In this document: positions 7,103-13,286 of the stretch, piece by piece
How positions within the stretch are numbered: position 1 is the stretch's first letter
Layout: each line of letters begins with the position of its first letter
Origin: a virus
Reading direction: 5' to 3' (one strand)
Length of the DNA stretch: 22,859 nucleotides
IMG/VR virus record: IMGVR_UViG_3300029448_000472
Span: 1 to 22,859 of that record
Notes under the pieces: model-generated
Seen by the model: only the letters and a program-made list of their open reading frames with translations
Databases searched by the model: none
Told to the model about the DNA's origin: nothing
Position numbers and translations under genes: made by a program

Positions 7103-7864
7103 ATGTCAGAACTTCAAACAGGTCAACAAGAGATATTTGATTATGTAAAAAATAACCTCGGTGAGGGCATGATCGATGTTGAATTAGACCCGAAACACTA
7201 TCAAACGGCACTGGAAAGAGCCATTAACAAATTTAGACAGAGATCATCAAATGCTGTTGAGGAATCATACGCTTTCCTAGAACTAAAAGAAAATCAAAAC
7301 ACTTATATTTTACCAGATGAGGTTATAAATGTAAGAAGTTTACATCGTAGAACTGTTGGTTCAAGAACAGGAGGCGGAGAAGGCGGAACATTATTTGAAC
7401 CTTTCAACTTGGCCTACACAAACACTTACCTATTAAGAGCAGGTGCAACAGGTGGACTAGCAACTTATTACGCTTTTGCTTCGTACCAAGAATTAGTAGG
7501 AAAATTGTTTGGAAGTTTCATACAGTTCCATTATGATAATGCAACAAAAAAATTAACAATCACACAAAGACCAAGAGCTGACAACGAAACTGTTTTAATG
7601 CACACTGACAACTTTAGACCAGATATTACATTGTTCAAAGACATCTATTCTAAGCCTTGGATAAGAGACTATACCTTGGCGGTGTCAAAGGTAATGATAG
7701 GTGAAGCAAGAGGCAAATTTAATACCATTGCAGGTCCGCAAGGAGGCACAACACTTAACGGTGATGCACTTAAAAGCGAAGGCATGGCCGAGATGGAAAG
7801 ACTTGAGGCTGAGATAGGTAATTACTCTGAAGGTGGCACACCTCACAGTTTTGTTATTGGTTAA
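7103..7864 (+). CDS. gp13: Neck protein, gp13-like
   Basis: 253 residues from ATG 7103; T4 gp13 has about 309. The family pattern is clear: LGEGMIDVELDPKHYQTALERAI near the N-terminus (T4: [23 protein letters not shown]), FHYDNATKKLTIT in the middle, and a C-terminal WIRDYTLAVSKVMIGEARGK, LNGDALKSEGMAEMERL, GTPHSFVIG (T4: [20 protein letters not shown], ending PPFGILVG). With gp14 it should form the neck ring that seals the head after packaging. The reading frame stays open upstream to 7022, but that part overlaps gp14 on the other strand. The start at 7103 follows the perfect late promoter at the standard 5-base distance. There is no Shine-Dalgarno sequence, so the mRNA is probably leaderless. 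Confidence 0.88.
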   Translation: MSELQTGQQEIFDYVKNNLGEGMIDVELDPKHYQTALERAINKFRQRSSNAVEESYAFLELKENQNTYILPDEVINVRSLHRRTVGSRTGGGEGGTLFEPFNLAYTNTYLLRAGATGGLATYYAFASYQELVGKLFGSFIQFHYDNATKKLTITQRPRADNETVLMHTDNFRPDITLFKDIYSKPWIRDYTLAVSKVMIGEARGKFNTIAGPQGGTTLNGDALKSEGMAEMERLEAEIGNYSEGGTPHSFVIG

Positions 7865-7880
7865 TTCACAATAAAATACT

Positions 7881-7888
7881 TTTAAATA
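7881..7888 (+). promoter_or_regulatory. Possible late promoter TTTAAATA
   Basis: TTTAAATA, 8 bases before the ATG at 7897. The first bases depart from the TATAAATA consensus, so this is weaker than its neighbours. Confidence 0.45.
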
Positions 7889-7896
7889 CGGGCGTC

Positions 7897-8085
7897 ATGA
7901 AAGATACTCGATACAAAAAACTTTCAAATTGCACTCTAGATGAACTATCGGATATGGTAGATGATCTTGAAAATGTTGCCATACACGCTCTAAAAGAGAA
8001 AAAATTAGGAGTTAGGAAATTAGTACTAACACAGGTGCACGAAGTAAAAAAAGAGATTGCAAAACGCCTTAAAAAAATAGTATAA
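7897..8085 (+). CDS. Small helical protein of unknown function
   Basis: 62 residues, MKDTRYKKL at the start and KKEIAKRLKKIV at the end. The middle (LDELSDMVDDLENVAIHALK) has heptad-like hydrophobic spacing and could form one or two amphipathic helices. It is basic at the C-terminus. No family is recognised. It lies between gp13 and the dNMP kinase, 7 bases before the latter, and its last codons hold the kinase gene's likely -35/-10 elements. Support is a sensible start spacing to a late motif and good coding density; it remains a moderate call because of its length. Confidence 0.6.
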   Translation: MKDTRYKKLSNCTLDELSDMVDDLENVAIHALKEKKLGVRKLVLTQVHEVKKEIAKRLKKIV

Positions 8086-8086
8086 T
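8057..8086 (+). promoter_or_regulatory. Sigma70-like promoter for dNMP kinase, ATG at predicted +1
   Basis: TTGCAA (8057-8062), 18 bases, then a perfect TATAAT (8081-8086), ending 6 bases before ATG at 8093. The -35 box matches 4 of 6 consensus bases. The -10 overlaps the stop codon region of the upstream small gene. Confidence 0.55.
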
Positions 8087-8092
8087 AATACT

Positions 8093-8746
8093 ATGCTTAT
8101 AGGTGTAGTAGGATTAATAGGTTCTGGTAAAGATACAGTCTCGGAGAGATTGGCGACAAAACATAATTTTAAAAAAGATTCATTTGCTAAAAGTTTAAAA
8201 GATGCCGTTAGTGCCATGTTTAATTGGGACAGGGAAATGCTTGAAGGACGTGGCGAGTCAAGCAGGCATTGGCGAGAACAGCCGGACAAATTCTGGAGCG
8301 AAAAGTTTGGAAAACCAATAACACCAAGATGGGTACTACAACATTTTGGCACAGAAGTTATGCGTGGACAAATGCTGGATACAATCTGGGTTGACAGTTG
8401 TCTTGCACGTTACAAAGGCGAGCCTACAGTAATATCAGATACCCGTTTTGAGAATGAAATTAAAACTATAAGACAAGCAGGTGGCAAAATAATACTTGTA
8501 AAAAGAGGACAAGATCCAGACTGGTTTACAAGTTATGTTGAAGGCAATATCGTTCCCACCGGTATACATAGTTCTGAATATGCATGGGCAAAATCAGAGT
8601 TTGATCACGTGATACAGAACGATGGCACAAAGGATGAGCTATACGAAAAAGTTGATGATCTAATCATCAGCGACAAGATCTCCAATACGCCAACCGAGAC
8701 GTCTGACCCCTTGAAGCCGTTGGCAATTGGCGCAAACAGTTTTTAA
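8093..8746 (+). CDS. gp1: Deoxynucleoside monophosphate kinase (T4 gp1-like)
   Basis: 217 residues; T4 gp1 has 241. The P-loop is at residues 7-15 (GLIGSGKDT), and the Lys and Thr/Asp positions are intact. DSFAKSLKDAVSAMF, WVLQHFGTEVMR, VISDTRFENEIKTI and GKIILVKRG match the dNMP kinase pattern known from T4-type phages. The enzyme phosphorylates dNMPs (in T4 dTMP, dGMP and hydroxymethyl-dCMP) to dNDPs in the cytoplasm, feeding phage DNA synthesis with nucleotides recovered from host DNA. It has its own sigma70-like promoter and no Shine-Dalgarno sequence. In T4 gene 1 is not a neck gene, so its place among virion genes is a rearrangement. Its last 29 codons overlap, tail to tail, the leftward HNH-like gene. 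Confidence 0.9.
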   Translation: MLIGVVGLIGSGKDTVSERLATKHNFKKDSFAKSLKDAVSAMFNWDREMLEGRGESSRHWREQPDKFWSEKFGKPITPRWVLQHFGTEVMRGQMLDTIWVDSCLARYKGEPTVISDTRFENEIKTIRQAGGKIILVKRGQDPDWFTSYVEGNIVPTGIHSSEYAWAKSEFDHVIQNDGTKDELYEKVDDLIISDKISNTPTETSDPLKPLAIGANSF

Positions 8747-9019
8747 ATTAGTAGCCGCAGTATTTCTCATATTTCCGTCAACAAAAAATACATCAAGTTG
8801 TGACTGCTGTTGTGCTCTAAAGCCACACAACTCGCATTTTGTACGTTTCTTGTACCCAGATCTTTGCAGTGGAGTAATGCCACCAATTTTCTTTCCGGCT
8901 TTCTTACGATTACAGGTATCACACAGGCTCCGCCAATATATTTTAGTGCCCCGCCTATATGCATAGGCCCGTGGCTTGGCTTTGCACTTCTTACACAATG
9001 GCCTGTCCTTGTACTGCAT
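8660..9019 (-). CDS. HNH-like zinc protein with replaced catalytic residues
   Basis: 119 residues from ATG 9019. Four CxxC pairs are present at residues 9/12, 33/36, 62/65 and 96/99, enough for two zinc sites. The second half follows the HNH pattern (CELCGF, LDVxxVDGN, NLKTVCANC). However, the family's DHIDGN His is Phe (VFFVDGN) and the closing CxxCH is CANCQ. Loss of both His residues argues against nuclease activity, leaving a basic zinc-binding DNA- or RNA-binding protein. The frame is open upstream to 9061, but ATG 9019 sits exactly 5 bases after TAAATA on the minus strand and directly before the conserved C-x-x-C, so it is preferred. The 3' end overlaps the dNMP kinase by 87 bases. Alternative view: a still-active divergent nuclease using other residues. 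Confidence 0.78.
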   Translation of the reverse strand: MQYKDRPLCKKCKAKPRAYAYRRGTKIYWRSLCDTCNRKKAGKKIGGITPLQRSGYKKRTKCELCGFRAQQQSQLDVFFVDGNMRNTAATNLKTVCANCQRLQGVRRLGWRIGDLVADD

Positions 9020-9024
9020 ATCGT

Positions 9025-9032
9025 TATTTACG
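9025..9032 (-). promoter_or_regulatory. Late promoter CGTAAATA for the HNH-like gene
   Basis: On the minus strand TAAATA (9030-9025) is followed by 5 bases and ATG at 9019. No Shine-Dalgarno sequence is present in the gap. Confidence 0.6.
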
Positions 9033-9033
9033 T

Positions 9034-9047
9034 TGCCTATATAGGCA
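9034..9047. promoter_or_regulatory. Perfect 14-base palindrome, operator candidate
   Basis: TGCCTATATAGGCA is a perfect inverted repeat in the 115-base divergent gap between the HNH-like gene and gp18. It lies 3 bases upstream of the HNH promoter motif. The same arms recur inside the HNH-like gene as GCCTAT-4-ATAGGC (8953-8968). It could be an operator or just a hairpin. Confidence 0.4.
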
Positions 9048-9087
9048 CCTAAAAATAGCAAGTTATATCGTAAAAACCATATGATCT

Positions 9088-9095
9088 AATAAATA
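9088..9095 (+). promoter_or_regulatory. Late promoter AATAAATA for gp18
   Basis: AATAAATA, 39 bases before the ATG at 9135. The leader carries a strong AAGGAGA Shine-Dalgarno sequence (9119-9125), as expected for a very abundant virion protein. Confidence 0.7.
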
Positions 9096-9134
9096 ACTCT
9101 AGTATACGGACAACTTGCAAGGAGAACACGTAAA

Positions 9135-12100
9135 ATGGCAACATTGACATCACCAGGAGTAGAGGTTTCAGTAATAAACGAAAGTTTTTACGTACCATCA
9201 GATGCGGGTACAACACCTCTTTTTATAGTAGCATCAGCACAGGATAAAACAAACGGAGCAGGCGACGGAACAGCGTCAGGAACAACAACTGCAAACGCAA
9301 ATACTGCCTTTTTGATTTCATCTCAAAGAGAATTAACAGAGACTTTCGGAGATCCGAAATTCTACACAGACGCTTCAGGCAATTCATTAAACGGTTATGA
9401 ATTGAACGAATATGGTTTACAAGCGGCATACTCATTTTTGGGTGTAGCCAACAGAGCTTTTGTATTAAGAGCAAATGTTAACACGTCTGAATTAGTTGGA
9501 AGTGCAAATCCTCCAACAGCTCGTCCAACAGATGGCACATACTGGTTTGACCTTGCATCAAGCGTGTATGGATTATTTGAGTGGTCAAAAACAAACCAAA
9601 AATTCACAGCAATCACTCCAACGTTGATCACTTCAGTTTCTGACCTGGTAGGAAACAGTTCAACAGGTGCTCCAAAACAAAACATTGGATCAATCGGAGA
9701 CTACGCAATTAACACAACACACGTTACTAACAAGATCTACAAGAAAAATGCAAGTAACGAATGGAACCATGTTGGATCAAGTGCATGGCATGCCGCTTTA
9801 CCAATCATCACAGTTGCTAGTGGCACAACAGTCACAAACAGTGCAACTATGCAGATGAACGGCGTACAGATACAAACTGGCGGTACTGCATTATCAAATG
9901 TTGCAACAGCAATTGGTTCTAATGTTACTAACGTAACAGCAAGTGTAAACAGCACAACAGGAAATCTAGAAATATTCCATAACGGTCAAGCAATAGGTGA
10001 CTCAACTGCAGGAACTAACACAATTAGATTTGAAGAAGGATCTGGATTGATGGGAGAATTAGGAATCACAGCAGGTACTTTCAAAGGTCCTAAATTCCTA
10101 CAAGCGGCACACACTTCAAGACCAACTTGGAAAACAGCAGACGAAGACAGACCTAACGGATCAGTTTGGTTCAAAACAACTTCTGCTAATTCAGGTGCAA
10201 ACATTATATCAAAACTATACAATGCATCAAGTGGTGCATTCGCAACTGTAAGTTCACCATTACATGCAAACAACCATACAGCGATTTTCAAACTTGATGC
10301 CGCGGGTGGTGGAGCAAATTTATCAGTAGGTGACTTATACGTGCAGTTCAACACAACTGAAGAGTTCATGACATCAGCAAGTACTACTGACACAACTAAC
10401 AATGTTGGTGACTTCCAGATATTCAGATACGAAGGTGGCACAACTGTAATTGAATCAAATACTACTTTCCCGAGCTTCACAGCAGGTGAGACATTCTCAG
10501 TACAAGAGTCAATCAAAAACCAAGAGGCATTAAACGCGGCTAAGACTGTGACAATGATCTCAGGTGATGGAAGTACACTGGGTGATGCAGAAGACTTTGT
10601 TACTGCATTCTCAACAGCAGGATTTACAAACCTGGAAGCAGAAGTAATCGGTTCAGGTACTAAAAAAGGTGCAATCAGAATCACACACAAACTTGGTGGT
10701 GAGTTCAGAATGTTTGACACTTTAGGTACACCATTAGCAGATGCAGGATTTAGTGCAACAACGGCACACAGTTATGGCACATACACGGCAAACAGTGCAA
10801 CGTTGATTGACAACTTGTATGACCTACCAACTGGTGAATCACTTGACTCAACAGCAAACACAGGTATATTAGCAAGTAACTTCAAAAGATTAAGTTACAC
10901 AGCAAGTACAAGTGAACCAACTAACGAACCAGCAGATGGCACGTTATGGTACAGCACAACATTAGATGCTGACATCATGGCGCACAATGGTACAACTTTT
11001 GTTGGATATGTAACAGCATACTCAAGCACAGATCCAAATGGTCCACAGTTTAGTGCAACAGCACCAACTTCACAATCAGATGGCACTGTACTTGTAAACA
11101 ACGACTTATGGATTGACACAAGTGATCTTGAAAACTATCCAAAACTTTACAGATATAACACAGCGGCGACTTTAAGTTCAACTAACACAGCGAACCAAGT
11201 TGCAGTAACTACGTCTGGTGCGGCTTGGGAACTAGTTGACAAAACTGACCAAACAACAGAAGACGGTGTTCTTTTTGCAGATGCAAGATGGCAAACGACA
11301 GCAGAGAAGAACGCAAACGACAGCACACAGGCTGGAAGCCCAAGTTCAATTAAAGACTTGTTGAGCGATGGATTCTTAGATCCAGATGCTCCAGATCCGG
11401 CTTTATTCCCACAAGGTATATTGTTGTACAACACAAGACGTTCTGGTTACAATGTTAAAGAATACAAAAACAGTTACATTACAACTACGAAATATCCAGG
11501 ATCTGGTTCAACTGGCCTAGGTAACATTAGAGCAAGTAACGAATCAGTTGCAGGATACTTCCCAGACAGATGGGTAACAAAATCAAGCAACAATGCTGAC
11601 GGTTCTGGTACATTCGGAAGAAAATCACAGAGAAAAGTAGTTGTTGAGCAACTAAAATCAGAGATCGACACTAACCAAGCGATAAGAGAAGACCAAAGAG
11701 GCTTCAACGTAATCGCAACGCCTGGTTATCCGGAACTGATTGCAAACATGATTAACCTAAACACAGACAGAAACAACACTGCCTTTATAGTTGGTGACAC
11801 TCCATTAAGATTAGAGGGAACATCAACAAACCTACAAAACTGGGCAAACAACACTGCAGGTGCATCGGACAACGGAGAAGATGGATTAGTAAGTGCAAGT
11901 GACCACTTGGGAGTGTTTTATCCTTCTGGACAGACGACAGACAACGCAGGAAAAAGTATTGTAGTTCCACCATCACACATGATGATCAGAGTGTTGGCAA
12001 ACAACGATAGTATTGCTTTCCCATGGTTTGCACCGGCTGGTACAAGAAGAGGTGTAGTTGACAATGCAACAGCAGTTGGTTACATAGATTCAGAAGGTGA

Positions 12101-12560
12101 GTTTGAATCAATATCTGTTACGGAGTCAGTGAGAGATTCAATGCATGAAGTTAAAATAAATCCAATTACATTCTTTGCAGGAGCAGGTATTGTAAACTTT
12201 GGAAACTTAACTAAAACAACATCTAGTTCAGCACTTGACAGAATAAATGTTTCAAGATTAGCAGTGTTCTTAAGAACACAGTTAGACGCAGTTGCGAAAC
12301 CATTTATTTTCGAACCAAATGATGAATTAACAAGAAACGAGATCAAAGGTGCGATCGAATCATTCTTGTTAGAACTAGTTGGTCAGAGAGCATTGTTCGA
12401 CTTCTTGGTAGTTTGTGATGAGACAAACAACACAGCAACAAGAATAGATAGAAATGAACTGTACGTAGATATAGCGATTGAACCAGTGAAATCGGTTGAA
12501 TTTATTTACATACCGTTAAGAATCAAAAACACAGGAGAAATTGCAAAGTTAGGGAACTAA
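9135..12560 (+). CDS. gp18: Tail sheath protein gp18, greatly enlarged
   Basis: 1141 residues; T4 gp18 has 659. The N-terminus (TSPGVEVSVINESFYVP.. GTTPLFIVASAQ, ETFGDPKFY, ANRAFVLRANV) and the C-terminal part (RGFNVIATPGYPELIANMINL.. AFIVGDTP, APAGTRRGVV, RINVSRLAVFLRTQLDAVAKPFIFEPND, FLVVCDETNN, VEFIYIPLRI) are those of contractile sheath proteins. Between residues ~125 and ~830 is a large insertion of beta-type modules, several with P-x-[DN]-G-[ST]-x-W-[FY] or LYRYN motifs. In T4 the outer domains of gp18 are insertions on the sheath surface, so these modules probably decorate the tail exterior. Two blocks in the insertion look duplicated. Start is ATG with AAGGAG 10 bases upstream. It is followed by gp19 in the same unit. 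The protein polymerises around the tube and contracts to drive DNA injection. Confidence 0.95.
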   Translation: MATLTSPGVEVSVINESFYVPSDAGTTPLFIVASAQDKTNGAGDGTASGTTTANANTAFLISSQRELTETFGDPKFYTDASGNSLNGYELNEYGLQAAYSFLGVANRAFVLRANVNTSELVGSANPPTARPTDGTYWFDLASSVYGLFEWSKTNQKFTAITPTLITSVSDLVGNSSTGAPKQNIGSIGDYAINTTHVTNKIYKKNASNEWNHVGSSAWHAALPIITVASGTTVTNSATMQMNGVQIQTGGTALSNVATAIGSNVTNVTASVNSTTGNLEIFHNGQAIGDSTAGTNTIRFEEGSGLMGELGITAGTFKGPKFLQAAHTSRPTWKTADEDRPNGSVWFKTTSANSGANIISKLYNASSGAFATVSSPLHANNHTAIFKLDAAGGGANLSVGDLYVQFNTTEEFMTSASTTDTTNNVGDFQIFRYEGGTTVIESNTTFPSFTAGETFSVQESIKNQEALNAAKTVTMISGDGSTLGDAEDFVTAFSTAGFTNLEAEVIGSGTKKGAIRITHKLGGEFRMFDTLGTPLADAGFSATTAHSYGTYTANSATLIDNLYDLPTGESLDSTANTGILASNFKRLSYTASTSEPTNEPADGTLWYSTTLDADIMAHNGTTFVGYVTAYSSTDPNGPQFSATAPTSQSDGTVLVNNDLWIDTSDLENYPKLYRYNTAATLSSTNTANQVAVTTSGAAWELVDKTDQTTEDGVLFADARWQTTAEKNANDSTQAGSPSSIKDLLSDGFLDPDAPDPALFPQGILLYNTRRSGYNVKEYKNSYITTTKYPGSGSTGLGNIRASNESVAGYFPDRWVTKSSNNADGSGTFGRKSQRKVVVEQLKSEIDTNQAIREDQRGFNVIATPGYPELIANMINLNTDRNNTAFIVGDTPLRLEGTSTNLQNWANNTAGASDNGEDGLVSASDHLGVFYPSGQTTDNAGKSIVVPPSHMMIRVLANNDSIAFPWFAPAGTRRGVVDNATAVGYIDSEGEFESISVTESVRDSMHEVKINPITFFAGAGIVNFGNLTKTTSSSALDRINVSRLAVFLRTQLDAVAKPFIFEPNDELTRNEIKGAIESFLLELVGQRALFDFLVVCDETNNTATRIDRNELYVDIAIEPVKSVEFIYIPLRIKNTGEIAKLGN
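9810..10964 (+). repeat. Duplicated block within the gp18 insertion
   Basis: Protein residues ~226-350 and ~470-610 share an order of motifs. A 'V-x-x-A-I/F' stretch with a TNVTA or TNLEA strand comes first, then a hydrophobic LEIFHN or AIRITH strand. Next are GLMGELGITAGT or GTPLADAGFSATT, then S-x-P-T, and each ends with P-[NA]-[DG]-G-[ST]-x-W-[FY]-x-TT. Found by eye; similarity is weak. Confidence 0.4.
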
Positions 12561-12565
12561 TTTTG

Positions 12566-12573
12566 AATAAATA
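12566..12573 (+). promoter_or_regulatory. Late promoter AATAAATA for gp19
   Basis: AATAAATA, 10 bases before the ATG at 12584. GGAG (12574-12577) directly follows the motif and would lie before the predicted +1, so it can act as a ribosome binding site only on read-through mRNA from gp18. Confidence 0.55.
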
Positions 12574-12583
12574 GGAGAAACAG

Positions 12584-13210
12584 ATGGCAATATCAACTTT
12601 ATCAAAATTTACAGTACCTTTAGCAAACGATCAAAGTTCAGCATCACAAGGTTTATTGATGCCAAAACTACAATATCGTTTTAGAGCGGTACTTGAAAAT
12701 TTTGGAGTATCAACACCAAGATCAGAATTAACAAAACAAGTGATGGACATAACAAGACCTAACTTGACTTTTGACCAAGTAACACTAGATGTTTACAACT
12801 CAAAAGTTTATGTTGCAGGTAAACACACTTGGGATCCAATTACAATTACTTTAAGAGATGACGTTAACAACTCAGTAAGTAAATTAGTTGGTGAGCAGAT
12901 ACAGAAACAGTTTGACTTCTTTGAACAATCAAGTGCGGCATCTGGTATTGACTACAAATTCACAACTAGAATCGAAATGCTTGATGGTGGAAATGGAGCA
13001 AGTGCACCAAATGTACTAGAAACATTTGAATTATATGGTGCGTACATTGAAAACGTAAACTACAACACACTTGCATACAACACATCAGAGCCTGCTACAA
13101 TAACATTGTCAGTAAGATACGACAACGCTGTACAAACACCACAAGGTACAGGTATTGGAACAGCAGTTGCAAGAACTATTGGTACTTTAAGTACTGGTGG
13201 TGGACAGTAA
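12584..13210 (+). CDS. gp19: Tail tube protein gp19
   Basis: 208 residues; T4 gp19 has 163. LQYRFRAVLENFG, KQVMDITRPNLTFDQVTLDVYNSKVYVAG, WDPITITLRDD and FELYGAYIENVNYNTLAYNTSEPATITLSVRYDNA are the strands and turns of the T4-type tail tube. Hexamers stack to form the inner DNA channel within the sheath. The ATG has GGAG at 6 bases distance. The gene follows gp18 by 23 bases and a terminator closes the unit after it. It shares the DPITIT motif with the next gene. Confidence 0.93.
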   Translation: MAISTLSKFTVPLANDQSSASQGLLMPKLQYRFRAVLENFGVSTPRSELTKQVMDITRPNLTFDQVTLDVYNSKVYVAGKHTWDPITITLRDDVNNSVSKLVGEQIQKQFDFFEQSSAASGIDYKFTTRIEMLDGGNGASAPNVLETFELYGAYIENVNYNTLAYNTSEPATITLSVRYDNAVQTPQGTGIGTAVARTIGTLSTGGGQ

Positions 13211-13238
13211 TACAAAATTAAGTTAGCAATTATAAAGT

Positions 13239-13268
13239 AAAAAAAGCGTCTTTATAGGCGCTTTTTTT
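13239..13268 (+). terminator. Rho-independent terminator after gp19
   Basis: AAAAAAGCG pairs with CGCTTTTTT, extended by T-G and C-G pairs, with a TTTATA loop and seven T. The following bases TTTTTTTGTGACT are identical to those after the first terminator (3513-3525). Confidence 0.88.
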
Positions 13269-13273
13269 GTGAC

Positions 13274-13281
13274 TATAAATA
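13274..13281 (+). promoter_or_regulatory. Late promoter TATAAATA
   Basis: Perfect TATAAATA directly after the terminator, 5 bases (ACACT) before ATG at 13287. The same AACACTATG ending occurs at the 20715 gene. Confidence 0.7.
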
Positions 13282-13286
13282 ACACT

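Noticed and set aside
9020-9061. N-terminal extension of the HNH-like protein
   Set aside because: It spans the late promoter and palindrome; ATG 9019 is at the standard 5-base distance.
9986-10720. Leftward open frame inside gp18
   Set aside because: Lies wholly within the clear sheath gene, no promoter or ribosome binding site.
12501-12506. TAAATA on the minus strand within gp18
   Set aside because: No start codon or ORF at a sensible distance; expected by chance in AT-rich DNA.
13269-13286. GTG start upstream of the tube-fold gene
   Set aside because: Lies between the terminator T-run and the promoter, so it would not be transcribed from it.
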